From: Streptomyces gelaticus
GTDB taxonomy: Bacteria; Actinomycetota; Actinomycetes; Streptomycetales; Streptomycetaceae
Length of the DNA stretch: 64,000 nucleotides
Assembly (NCBI RefSeq): GCF_014649535.1
Contig: NZ_BMTF01000005.1
Coordinates: 231,475-295,474, forward strand
Direction of reading: 5' to 3'
A program made the translations under genes and the position numbers. Below, piece after piece: positions 53,087-60,822 of this stretch. The notes beneath the pieces were generated by a model. That model saw only the letters and a program-made list of their open reading frames with translations, was not told the origin of the DNA and made no database searches. How positions within the stretch are numbered: position 1 is the first letter of the stretch; each line of letters begins with the position of its first letter.

Positions 53087-53746
53087 TCAGGTTTCGAGTC
53101 GCTGCTCGGTGCGATCGAGCCAACTTCGGTACCAGCACGCGAAGTCAAGCCCGGTCGGCTCGATCCCTCGGTCCATCGGTCTCAGATCCTCCCAGATGGC
53201 ACCTCGGTGCGGACCCGTCATCACCATCAGCGACGCATAGCCGCATCCCTGCTCGCTGAGAAACACCGTGCCCGCCTCCTGTGCGTCATGCAGCTCCTCG
53301 TAGTGCGCATCCCAGGCCGCGTACGCGCGGCGGAACTCCTCGTCGGCGGCGAAGGCGTCCTTCTCGGGCTCCTGCGCCTCAAGCGCGGCAAGCTCACTTT
53401 GCAGCGCCTCGGCCACGAAGGGCCGTCCGGCGAACTCGGCGGTGGTCGGCTGCGCGGAGAAGGCGAGCCCGATGCCGCGCCACTGCCACCCACCGTCGCC
53501 CAAGGTCGGTGTCGTCAGGCCGTAGTCGGGGCCGGCTCCCCCTCCTCCGACATGGAGGAGAAAACTCCGATACTGCGCGGGCAGATCCACGCCCAGGTCC
53601 GCCTCCAGTGCCCGGAGCTGTTCCTCGCTCATGACCGGACCGAGGCGAAAGCCATGCCCCCGTGCCCCGAAGACTTTGTCCGCTCCGGGGCGTTCGGCGA
53701 GCCGGAGCACCCGCTCCCGCACTCCCGCCCACGTGTCCTCACTCAT
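53087..53746 (-). CDS. SMI1/KNR4-family protein
   Basis: A 219-residue protein with the SMI1/KNR4 pattern: an early SEEQLRALEADLGVDLPAQY followed by FLLHVGGGGAGPDYG, and later GTVFLSEQGCGYASLMVMTG and a C-terminal FACWYRSWLDRTEQR. In bacteria this superfamily is often an immunity protein of polymorphic toxins or a general binding domain. No toxin gene is visible beside it, so immunity is only a possibility. It is followed by a small Cys/His protein on the same strand. Confidence 0.88.
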   Translation of the reverse strand: MSEDTWAGVRERVLRLAERPGADKVFGARGHGFRLGPVMSEEQLRALEADLGVDLPAQYRSFLLHVGGGGAGPDYGLTTPTLGDGGWQWRGIGLAFSAQPTTAEFAGRPFVAEALQSELAALEAQEPEKDAFAADEEFRRAYAAWDAHYEELHDAQEAGTVFLSEQGCGYASLMVMTGPHRGAIWEDLRPMDRGIEPTGLDFACWYRSWLDRTEQRLET

Positions 53747-53980
53747 GGGTACACGCTAGGGCGACGCGCACTGTACCGACCCGGAATTTACCGTGGAGCA
53801 CGAGTGTCCAGCGCACGCTGCCCTCTGCCGTCGCCGGCGTGATCGCTCGCGACGGCAGGAGCCAGGCTGGCGGGCTCGCCGGCCATACGCGGCAAGGGTG
53901 TCGGCTGCACCGGCCGAGAAACCTGAGAGGTCTGGACAACAGTGAAACACCAAGTCTCTGACCTGGGGCTTCATCCGAAG

Positions 53981-54022
53981 GGCGGGTGACGGGAATCGAA
54001 CTCGCGCTCTGAGCTTGGGAAT
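53981..54022 (-). repeat. tRNA-Gly 3'-end fragment (att-like relic 3)
   Basis: About 42 bases (GGCGGGTGACGGGAATCGAA to GAGCTTGGGAA) matching the intact tRNA-Gly 3' half with one change, in the same orientation. The adjoining left sequence CTGGGGCTTCAT also resembles the region just beyond the intact tRNA (CTGGGGCTTTTTCAT), so the similarity extends into the tRNA terminator. Confidence 0.85.
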
Positions 54023-54256
54023 CACCCGGTACTTGATGGCCCGCAGGGCTCCTGACCTGTGAGAACGCCCACTGAAGGTGCTGTTCTGGCCGTATCGGCC
54101 GATCCCTTGTTGACCGCTGTTCACCGCCGATACCGGCACGTTGTGGCACGCGGTGCTGCCAGGGGGACGGAGTAGGCGAAGCCCCTGCCCGGTACCGCCG
54201 TTTCCCGGCCGGCACCCCGCGCGCATACATCCAAACCCCGCACGAGCGTGAGCGAG

Positions 54257-54279
54257 CCCCGGACCGAGTCGGTCCGGGG
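54257..54279 (-). terminator. Terminator hairpin of csp gene
   Basis: Perfect inverted repeat CCCCGGACCGA / TCGGTCCGGGG, a tight hairpin about 60 bases after the csp stop. Confidence 0.7.
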
Positions 54280-54338
54280 CCGCCATAGCCTGCGGCCAGA
54301 CCCAGGGGATCCTGGTTCCGCCGGTGGAGTGGGTGAGG

Positions 54339-54542
54339 TCAGGCCGGGTTGATGTTCTCCGCCTGGGGGCCCTTCTGGCCCTGGGTGACGTCGAACGTCA
54401 CGACCTGACCCTCCTGGAGCTCACGGAAGCCCGAGGAGTTGATCGCCGAGTAGTGGGCGAAGACGTCCGGGCCGCCACCGTCCTGAGCGATGAAGCCGAA
54501 GCCCTTCTCCGCGTTGAACCACTTCACAGTTCCCGTAGCCAT
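54339..54542 (-). CDS. Cold-shock domain protein (CspA family), copy 1
   Basis: A 67-residue single cold-shock domain with both RNA-binding motifs: KGFGFI (RNP1) and VFAHYS (RNP2). The family binds single-stranded RNA or DNA and acts as an RNA chaperone. It starts [20 protein letters not shown], behind GGAAGG. It is a paralogue of the protein at 59161 (differences such as IAQD versus IEQD). A MerR/BldC-like gene lies upstream on the same strand. Confidence 0.97.
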   Translation of the reverse strand: MATGTVKWFNAEKGFGFIAQDGGGPDVFAHYSAINSSGFRELQEGQVVTFDVTQGQKGPQAENINPA

Positions 54543-54784
54543 GTCTCATGCCTTCCAGTCGATTCACGACTTCCGCTGCATGCGGAAGACGGAGGTGATC
54601 GTCCTGGTTCCTGCGGCACAGCACAGCAGAACGCCCACACCGAAGGGGTGGGCAGAGGGAACTTCCGAACCACGACAACTCACCGGGACGGTACACGGCC
54701 GCACACTCCGTCACCAGAGGAATCGCCTGCATCTGTGCGCGGTGCCCGCCGGTGTCCGGTGATGTCCGGCGGGCGCGCACCGCC

Positions 54785-55123
54785 TCAGTCCTCGGTCGGC
54801 GGCTCTGCCGATTCGGCGGCGCGGCGGTACTCGGCGTTGATGCGCTGCGCCTCTTCCAGCTGGTCTTCCAGAACGACGATGCGACAGGCGGCCTCGATGG
54901 ACGTGCCCTGGTCGACCAGTTCGCGGGCGCGGGCGGCGATGCGCAGTTGGTAGCGGGAGTAGCGGCGGTGGCCGCCCTCCGAGCGCAGGGGGGTGATCAG
55001 GCGGGCTTCGCCGATGGCGCGGAGGAAGCCCTGGGTGGTGCCGAGCATCTCGGCGGCCCGGCCCATCGTGTAGGCGGGGTAGTCGTCGTCGTCAAGCCGG
55101 CCGTACGAGTCGTCTGCTGTCAC
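54785..55123 (-). CDS. MerR/BldC-like helix-turn-helix regulator
   Basis: About 112 residues from GTG at 55123 (GAGAGG upstream); a start at 55147 would add eight residues. It contains a MerR-type helix-turn-helix (YTMGRAAEMLGTTQGFLRAI, then LITPLRSEGGHRRYSRYQLR) and a C-terminal coiled coil (ACRIVVLEDQLEEAQRINAE). In Streptomyces this kind of gene commonly stands next to a csp gene. It has no ligand domain. It ends 242 bases before the csp start, so a shared control is possible. Confidence 0.9.
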   Translation of the reverse strand: MTADDSYGRLDDDDYPAYTMGRAAEMLGTTQGFLRAIGEARLITPLRSEGGHRRYSRYQLRIAARARELVDQGTSIEAACRIVVLEDQLEEAQRINAEYRRAAESAEPPTED

Positions 55124-56060
55124 TTGCACCTCTCTTGTGGAACGCATGGAGGGGCCCTGGTGCCGTACGGCACCAGGGCCCTGAAGGAACTACTACACCA
55201 CCTGCCGGCCCTGATACTGCACCGGCATTCTGTGTCCGCAGACCCGACCTGGCTGCTGTCGGGAGTGCGGGGATCGCGGTTGCTTGACCGGAGACCACCT
55301 CACTATCGATGTCCTGCGGTACCCGGGCTCAATGCTCCGGCCCGGGCGATCCTGATGGCGCGGGCTCCTCCGTTCTTCCCTCGGTGATCAACTACCTACC
55401 ATGGGGCACTGCGTACTGCTGGTACTGCACTACTGCGTACTGCTGGTGATGCGAACTGCTCAGCGGCCTGTGACAGCGCCGCTCTCCGGCAGCCAGCCCC
55501 GTTGCCCTTCCTGCGTCTGCTCTGGCTTGGAACCCCACTGCCGAACTTCCCGGTGCGCGCGTCCGCAGCCGACGCCTTCACCGAGGTACCGCTCAGTCAC
55601 TTCACTGCTGGGTACTGCGAACTGCACTCACGGGTACCGCAACTTCCATGACAGCGGTCCCGCTCTGGCGGCCCCTCACTGCGGGCCACCCGGTCCGGCC
55701 GTCAGTCCCGTCGCCGTCCTGCGACAACCCTGGCTTCGAAACTCCACTGCCGCACCGTCCTGCAACTACATGTACTGCCGGCAGTTCATCTCTGCCAGGC
55801 CCTGCTGTCTCTCTGGGGTACGAGAGAAACCATAACCACGCCACCACTCAATGTCTACTCCGGCCAATAGAGATTTTCGCGTGTCCCGTGAGGAGGTAAT
55901 TGACCTCGCCGGAGGCTCCGGCTGGCCCGTGGTCAACCGGCTCGCCAGAGCGACCGCGGTCATCCGCCGGGTCTCCGAGGGGAAGACAGCGACTGTCCGT
56001 CTTGCTCGGCAGCACGACCGGTCGAGGGGACGGGACGACTCGTGAATAGGATCGGCTCTC
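55124..56060. other. 937-base repetitive region with no clear gene
   Basis: From 55400 to 55450 a short-period array of ACTGC/TACTGC elements occurs (for example GCACTGCGTACTGCTGG, repeated once more after ACTGCACT). Two longer diverged blocks follow about 210 bases apart, sharing TGGCTT.GAA.C.CCACTGCCG. A 64-codon frame at 55851-56045 on the plus strand lacks a ribosome site and is unconvincing. The region is the leader of the MerR-like gene on one side and of the GvpU-like gene on the other. Confidence 0.6.
55407..55451. repeat. ACTGC/TACTGC short tandem array
   Basis: The run GCACTGCGTACTGCTGG, TACTGCACT, ACTGCGTACTGCTGG contains four TACTGC copies within about 40 bases; further single copies occur near 55614 and 55771. 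It lies about 280-320 bases upstream of the MerR/BldC-like gene. An iteron-like protein-binding array is possible. Confidence 0.5.
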
Positions 56061-56420
56061 ATGTCGAAGCCTGACGAGCTGCTCGTTGACGTCGCCACGT
56101 TGGTGGAGTCCGGGCACAGCAATCAGATGTCCCTGACCGTGGTCACCGGTGGCGCTGTCATCACCGGCCGGCTGGCGCCCGAAGCCGTGTGGAGGCAACG
56201 GGTGTCGGAGGTCCTGACGGACTCGTCCCATCTGGGCGAGTTCTCCGCCATGTTCACCGCTACGACGCGAGGGGAGGGGCCGCCCGCGTATCTGCACTTC
56301 CATATGGCGCGGATCCTTCAGGGCACGGTGGGGATCCCGGAGACGGGTGGGATGTACCGCGTCTCGATCGCGGATGTCAGCGCCTGGACCATGGGCGACT
56401 TCAGCTACTCCGATCACTGA
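56061..56420 (+). CDS. GvpU-like or unknown small protein
   Basis: A 119-residue soluble protein (MSKPDELLVDVATLVESGHS, LTVVTGGAVITGRLAPEAVW and PPAYLHFHMARILQG, ending MYRVSIADVSAWTMGDFSYS). The T-V-x-G-G-x-x-x-x-G-x-L core followed by a Y-L-H line and a final strand recalls gas-vesicle accessory GvpU proteins. No other gas-vesicle genes are nearby, so the name is only a resemblance. It is convergent with the SCO5918-type gene. Confidence 0.7.
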   Translation: MSKPDELLVDVATLVESGHSNQMSLTVVTGGAVITGRLAPEAVWRQRVSEVLTDSSHLGEFSAMFTATTRGEGPPAYLHFHMARILQGTVGIPETGGMYRVSIADVSAWTMGDFSYSDH

Positions 56421-56541
56421 CGTCGCGCCACGCAGAGAAACCCACCGGTACGCGGGAGGGCCCGACCGGCGTGTGCCGGTCGGGCCCTCTTGGCTGTTCG
56501 GTTGTCAGCTCGCGCTTCCCATCAGCCAAACGGTCAGACAG

Positions 56542-56853
56542 TCAGACGGCCACCGGGACGCCGAGCATCGCGGAGGCGTGCTGGAGCGGGCTGAGGGCGC
56601 GGGTGGGGGCGGCGGTCCGGGGGAGGCGGCGGCAGGTGAAGCCGAGCTTGGTCATGGCCCGGAGGACTTCGTCGGCGCTGAAGTCGCGGCGATCCTGGCG
56701 GGTGATGACCTCGCCGACCTGCTTGACAGGGTAGGCGCGGCGGCCGATGGTCACGGACTCGCCGACGACCTCCTCGGGCTTGATGCCCTTCATGGAGTCC
56801 AGGACGCCGCTCCTGGTGAGTTCGAACGGGAAGCGGGCGATAACACAGCGCAC
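56542..56853 (-). CDS. SCO5918-family small protein
   Basis: A 103-residue protein (MRCVIARFPFELTRSGVLDS, then MKGIKPEEVVGESVTIGRRA and YPVKQVGEVITRQDRRDFSA). In S. coelicolor, as I recall it, the SCO5918 gene stands in the same cluster as a DEAD-box helicase and a cold-shock protein, the arrangement also found here. Function is unknown; it is small, basic and soluble. It is the last of four minus-strand genes behind the second csp. Confidence 0.85.
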   Translation of the reverse strand: MRCVIARFPFELTRSGVLDSMKGIKPEEVVGESVTIGRRAYPVKQVGEVITRQDRRDFSADEVLRAMTKLGFTCRRLPRTAAPTRALSPLQHASAMLGVPVAV

Positions 56854-56912
56854 GATGCCTCACAGGGATCACAGAGATGAGGAAGGAGATTGTTCCGCCG
56901 TGGTGAGACGGT

Positions 56913-57311
56913 TCAGAGGGCCAGGGCGAGGACGCCCGACGCGCTGTCCTGTTCGTCCACGGCGGACGGAGCAGCGGGCCGGCGGTGGGGCGTGGCGTGC
57001 TCGGCCGTCATGGTGGCGGGCGAGGTGTGCGGCCCGCGGTCGCCGAGGATGTCGCGCAGCTGGAGCCGGTCCGAGTAGGTGGGGCCGTCGCGGACGACGG
57101 TGAGCTGGGCCCGGGTCATCAGTCCGGTGCACAGACCGTCGTTGTCGCAGACCCTCAGGTGTCCGGTCCTGGCACTGGCCATGACGGACAGGGCCACCTC
57201 GACGGTCATGTCGTCGCAGACCTGTGGCGCGGCCGTGTCCATGGCGTCGAGCGCCGTCCGGGGCACGGGGCCGGCGGTCGCCGGGTGGGGCTGTATCCGG
57301 ACCAGTGTCAC
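56913..57311 (-). CDS. CBS-domain-like protein
   Basis: A 132-residue protein from GTG at 57311 behind a perfect AGGAGG. The core DDMTVEVALSVMASARTGHL followed by DNDGLCTGLMTRAQLTVVRD resembles one CBS motif; a full pair is not evident. The C-terminus is low-complexity. It lies 46 bases after the DEAD-box helicase and 59 bases before the SCO5918-type gene, in the same direction. A nucleotide- or RNA-linked regulatory role is only inferred. Confidence 0.75.
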   Translation of the reverse strand: MTLVRIQPHPATAGPVPRTALDAMDTAAPQVCDDMTVEVALSVMASARTGHLRVCDNDGLCTGLMTRAQLTVVRDGPTYSDRLQLRDILGDRGPHTSPATMTAEHATPHRRPAAPSAVDEQDSASGVLALAL

Positions 57312-57357
57312 AACGTGCCTCCTGCAGAGATGGGTCAGCTTCCGGATCACGCGGTGC

Positions 57358-58863
57358 TCAGGCCGCCGCGTCGAAGGCGGGCTGTCGCCCGCTCACGCGC
57401 CGGGCAGCCGCGGCCGGGCTGCGACGAGCGCGGGAGGCCGTGCCGCGCTTGCGCCGCTCGGGTGCCGGCGCGGTGATCGTCACGGGGATGCCGGAGGGGG
57501 TCCGGGCGCCGGTGATCCGGCGGAGCGCTTCCTCGCCGGAGCGGACCTGGGTGGTCCGGGGCACGATGCCCGCGGCCGCCATGAGGCGCGTCATGTCGCG
57601 GCGCTGGTTGTTGGTGACCAGGGTGACGACACTGCCGGACTCGCCGGCCCGCGCGGTACGGCCGCCGCGGTGGAGGTAGTCCTTGTGGTCGGTCGGCGGG
57701 TCCACGTTCACGACGAGGTCGAGGTGGTCGACGTGAATGCCGCGCGCCGCGACGTTCGTCGCGACCAGGACGGTGACGTGTCCTGTCTTGAACTGGGCGA
57801 GGGTGCGGGTGCGCTGCGGCTGTGACTTGCCGCCGTGCAGGGCGGCAGCCCGGACACCGCTGGCGAGGAGGTCCTGGGTGAGGCGGTCCACGGCGTGCTT
57901 GGTGTCCAGGAACATGATCACCCGGCCGTCGCGCGCCGCGATCTCCGTCGTCAGCCGGTGCTTGTCGGCACCGTGCACGTGCAGCACGTGATGTTCCATC
58001 GTGGTGACCGCGCCCTGGGAGAGGTCCACGGAGTGGACGACGGGGTCGGTGAGGTAGCGACGGACCAAGAGGTCGACGTTACGGTCCAGGGTCGCGGAGA
58101 ACAGCATGCGCTGGCCCTCGGGGCGGACCTGGTCCAGGAGCGCGGTGACCTGCGGCATGAAGCCCATGTCGGCCATCTGGTCGGCCTCGTCCAGGACGGT
58201 GATGGCGACCTGGTTCAGCCGGCAGTCGCCGCGGTCGATGAGGTCCTTGAGGCGACCGGGGGTGGCGACGACGACTTCGGTGCCGCCCCGCAGCGCATTC
58301 GCCTGCCGGCCGATCGGCATCCCGCCGACGACGGTGGCCAGGCGCAGCTTCACGGCTCGGGCGTAAGGGGTGAGGGCATCGGTGACCTGCTGAGCGAGTT
58401 CCCGGGTGGGAACCAGGACCAGGGCCAGCGGCTGACGGGGCTCGGCGCGCTGCCCGGCGGTGCGGGCCAGCAGGGCCAGGCCGAAGGCGAGAGTCTTGCC
58501 GGAGCCGGTCCGGCCGCGGCCCAGGACGTCACGGCCCGCCAGAGAGTTCGGCAGCGTCGCACCCTGGATCGGAAACGGCGTGGCCACGCCTTGCGCGGTG
58601 AGCGCGGCCAGCAGGCTCGTCGGCATGTCGAGGTCGCTGAACACCTCGACTGCGGGCAGCGCCGGAGTGATCGTCTCGGGCAGGGCGAACTCTCCCTGCA
58701 TCGCGGCGGGCCGCCGGCCACCCGAACGGTTCGGACCTGCCGAACGGCTCGGGCCGGACGAAGCGGAGCGACTGCCCCGAACCGAACCGGCAGCGGAGTC
58801 GTACCCGTGGCCGCCGTTGCGGCGGGCACGGGAGGAACGGCTGTTCGTGCGTGTGGGGTTCAT
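57358..58863 (-). CDS. DEAD-box RNA helicase
   Basis: A 501-residue helicase from ATG at 58863 behind GGAAGG. After a basic disordered N-terminus come the Q motif (TPFPIQG), Walker A GRTGSGKT, PTRELAQQV, GG, TPGRLKDL, DEAD (VLDEADQM), SAT, then the second RecA domain with VATNVAARGIHVDHLDLVVN and HRGGRTARAG. The C-terminal tail is basic. Cold-shock DEAD-box helicases unwind structured RNA and help ribosome assembly. Cold-shock copy 2 is directly upstream. Confidence 0.95.
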   Translation of the reverse strand: MNPTRTNSRSSRARRNGGHGYDSAAGSVRGSRSASSGPSRSAGPNRSGGRRPAAMQGEFALPETITPALPAVEVFSDLDMPTSLLAALTAQGVATPFPIQGATLPNSLAGRDVLGRGRTGSGKTLAFGLALLARTAGQRAEPRQPLALVLVPTRELAQQVTDALTPYARAVKLRLATVVGGMPIGRQANALRGGTEVVVATPGRLKDLIDRGDCRLNQVAITVLDEADQMADMGFMPQVTALLDQVRPEGQRMLFSATLDRNVDLLVRRYLTDPVVHSVDLSQGAVTTMEHHVLHVHGADKHRLTTEIAARDGRVIMFLDTKHAVDRLTQDLLASGVRAAALHGGKSQPQRTRTLAQFKTGHVTVLVATNVAARGIHVDHLDLVVNVDPPTDHKDYLHRGGRTARAGESGSVVTLVTNNQRRDMTRLMAAAGIVPRTTQVRSGEEALRRITGARTPSGIPVTITAPAPERRKRGTASRARRSPAAAARRVSGRQPAFDAAA

Positions 58864-59104
58864 ACAGAACCTTCCTTGATACGGCACGTATCAAGGAATT
58901 CCGCAGCGAAATAGCAGCACGGGGAATCACAGGAACGGACCGACTGGAATGCGAACGCGGCCCACGGGAAATCCGTGTCGACGTAAGCAAAAATGGAGGA
59001 TGGCGTGCGAAAAAGAATCCGGTGCATCGCCGGGCGCGACTCCGAGGAGGCTGCGTCCCTCAATAGTGTGTTCCCGTGGACGAAACCGCTACGGAAATGC
59101 GTGC

Positions 59105-59142
59105 AGCTGGAGCCCGCACCCCGAGGGATGCGGGCCCCAGCT
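59105..59142 (-). terminator. Hairpin between csp copy 2 and the helicase
   Basis: Arms AGCTGG.GCCCGCA and TGCGGG.CCCAGCT around a 10-base loop, 18 bases after the stop of csp copy 2. It may terminate the csp transcript or give partial read-through into the helicase. Confidence 0.7.
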
Positions 59143-59160
59143 ACGAAATGCGCGCCGGTG

Positions 59161-59364
59161 TCAGGCGGAAACGATGTTCTCGGCCGTCGGGCCCTTCTGG
59201 CCCTGCGCGATGTCGAAGCTGACCTTCTGGCCTTCCTGCAGTTCGCGGAAGCCCTGGGCGGCGATGTTCGAGAAGTGGGCGAACACGTCCGGGCCGCCAC
59301 CGTCCTGCTCGATGAAGCCGAAACCCTTTTCCGCGTTGAACCACTTCACGGTGCCATTAGCCAT
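59161..59364 (-). CDS. Cold-shock domain protein (CspA family), copy 2
   Basis: A 67-residue cold-shock protein ([20 protein letters not shown]) with RNP1 KGFGFI and RNP2 VFAHFS, from ATG at 59364 behind AAAGGAG. It acts as an RNA chaperone by family. The long, partly T-rich leader to its right (GTTTTTTTGGG at about 59500-59510) is unusual for this GC-rich DNA and may be a temperature-responsive 5' untranslated region; this is inference. Confidence 0.97.
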   Translation of the reverse strand: MANGTVKWFNAEKGFGFIEQDGGGPDVFAHFSNIAAQGFRELQEGQKVSFDIAQGQKGPTAENIVSA

Positions 59365-60097
59365 GTCATATCTCCTTTGGGCAGTACACCGGAATCCGTA
59401 CTGTACGGAAACCGTGTCGCCGCGATGATGCCCCGCCCGGAAAATGACCGGAAATACAAAGCGCTTCCCTGCGGCATCGAGGCCGACCGGAGGCGCTTGA
59501 AGTTTTTTTGGGTACCAAAACTGCAACCGAGTCCGACAGTAGCACGACGTGGGGGCTTGTGTGCGTCAAATATTTCCCCGTGCGTGCTGCGGCAGAAACT
59601 CTCCCAGTAAGGGCTGTTAAATTCTGAGGTCGCCGACACAGGTATTCATTTACCTCGAGTGCAGCGTTTTTCGAAAGCGAGGAGGCCAATCGGCTGCGAC
59701 GTCTGCAGTCCATCGGGACCTGCGTCTGCGGGCCGGGGCCTCCGGGGCGCCCTCCCGACAGCTCGCAGGAGACCCTGTGGCCGCGAGCCCGCCGACCTCG
59801 TCCGGTCAACCATCCTTCTGGGAAGGCGAGTTCTCGTAGCAAGCCCAGTGGGCAAGTGCCGTGGCCGCCCCCGGACGGCGGGCCGTGGGTGATCTGGCTC
59901 GACTTCTGTGACGTAGGCACGCCGAGTGACGCATGCCCTCCTGGGACGCGTCCACAGCGTCGACAAGCAAAAGGGGCGTCCGGAGGTCCAACGGTTCCGG
60001 CGGTGACGGCTGTCTTGGTCCATCGGGCCGAGGGAGGCTTGGCGAACCGCGGATGGGCTGCGGGGGCTTCGGCTCCGTGGCGGAGGTGGCTGTCGGC
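59365..60097. other. Leader of csp copy 2 and unexplained flank
   Basis: 733 bases. The left 280 bases are less GC-rich and probably hold the csp promoter and long leader. From 59650 to 60097 no frame has a convincing start, ribosome site and composition. The SpoIIE-type remnant begins at 60098. Confidence 0.6.
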
Positions 60098-60427
60098 TCA
60101 ATCGAGGGTGGCGAGATGATCGGCGTCGTCGCCGCGCCACTCGATGAGAAAGATGGCCGCGTCGTCGCTGGTGACACCGCCTCGTTCCTGTTCCAGGGCG
60201 TGGGAGAGCGCGCGCACCACCGGCCGGCCGCACCGCCGTGTGGTCACGGACGGCTCGGTTGGTCCACTCGATGAGTTGCTCTTCACCGAACAGATCATCT
60301 GCGCGGTGACAAAGTGGTCGTTGCCGAACTGCTCATTGATGGCCCTGTCCATGAATGCACACACCTGGGACAGGCCGGTGTCGGCCCGCTTCGTGTGGCG
60401 GTAGGTCTTGGTAGCCTCCGTCGCCAT
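60098..60427 (-). pseudogene. SpoIIE-type phosphatase remnant (internal deletion, frameshift)
   Basis: Translation from 60427 gives GLSQVCAFMDRAINEQFGND and HFVTAQM, typical of the middle of a SpoIIE/RsbU-type phosphatase. The sequence then jumps to FGEEQLIEWTNRAVRDHTA in another frame and finally VRALSHALEQERGGVTSDDA, then AIFLIEW, the normal C-terminus. The catalytic metal-binding blocks between these parts are gone. It is directly next to the tRNA-Gly on the element side, so decay is consistent with its island location. Confidence 0.75.
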
Positions 60428-60491
60428 GGCCGCCGCGTACAGGCGAGCGCGCGGAGGGCACGGAGAGGCTGAAGATGCCTAGAGATAACAA

Positions 60492-60523
60492 AGAAGCCCC
60501 TGGGCGCTGGCCTGGGGCTTTTT
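60492..60523 (-). terminator. Terminator downstream of tRNA-Gly
   Basis: On the tRNA strand AAGCCCC and GGGGCTT arms surround a GC-rich centre (TGGGCGCTGGCC); a T-run occurs on the plus-strand side. It lies just beyond the tRNA 3' end. Confidence 0.55.
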
Positions 60524-60525
60524 CA

Positions 60526-60599
60526 TGGAGCGGGTGACGAGAATCGAACTCGCGCTCTGAGCTTGGGAAGCTCATGTTCTACCATTAAACTACACCCGC
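60526..60599 (-). tRNA. tRNA-Gly (anticodon CCC)
   Basis: Read on the minus strand from 60599, the acceptor stem GCGGGTG pairs with CACCCGC, the anticodon stem TGAGC/GCTCA holds the loop TTCCCAA (anticodon CCC), and the T arm is GCGAG-TTCGATT-CTCGT. CCA is encoded. It is complete. Its 3' half is repeated three times to the left (about 42.46, 49.07 and 53.98 kb), marking it as an integration target. Confidence 0.95.
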
Positions 60600-60822
60600 G
60601 AAGCGTCCCGCTCGCGCGGCGCTACCGTCCCATACTGTACCCCATCGCAGGTCCCCGGCGTTTGAGCCGTGGGGCCTTTTTGTTGTGGGCGGGAGGTGGA
60701 TGCGGTTGTCGTGAGCGGGAGTTGGGGGCGTAGCGTGGGTGGTCGGAGTGCCGCCTGGAGCGGCGTCCTGTTCATCCCCTAATGTGGCTTTTTCGTCCAA
60801 GGCTTGTTGGGGAAGGGACTTG

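Larger units (their letters stand above)
53747..54338. other. Intergenic region with tRNA relic 3 and csp terminator
   Basis: 592 bases without a convincing gene. It includes relic 3 at 53981 and, after it, TTGTTGACCGCTGTTCACCG (about 54108-54127), an imperfect direct repeat also seen in part after relic 1. The csp terminator lies at 54257-54279. Confidence 0.6.

Noticed and set aside
42456..54022. tRNA fragments as functional tRNA genes
   Set aside because: Each lacks the acceptor 5' strand, the D arm and half of the anticodon arm, so they cannot fold as tRNA.
53739..54286. Minus-strand frames running through tRNA relic 3
   Set aside because: They contain ARVRFPSPAL-type peptide, a frequent artefact of translating tRNA 3' ends.
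55851..56045. 64-codon plus-strand frame before the GvpU-like gene
   Set aside because: No ribosome site for its ATG and no family; kept only as part of the repetitive-region description.
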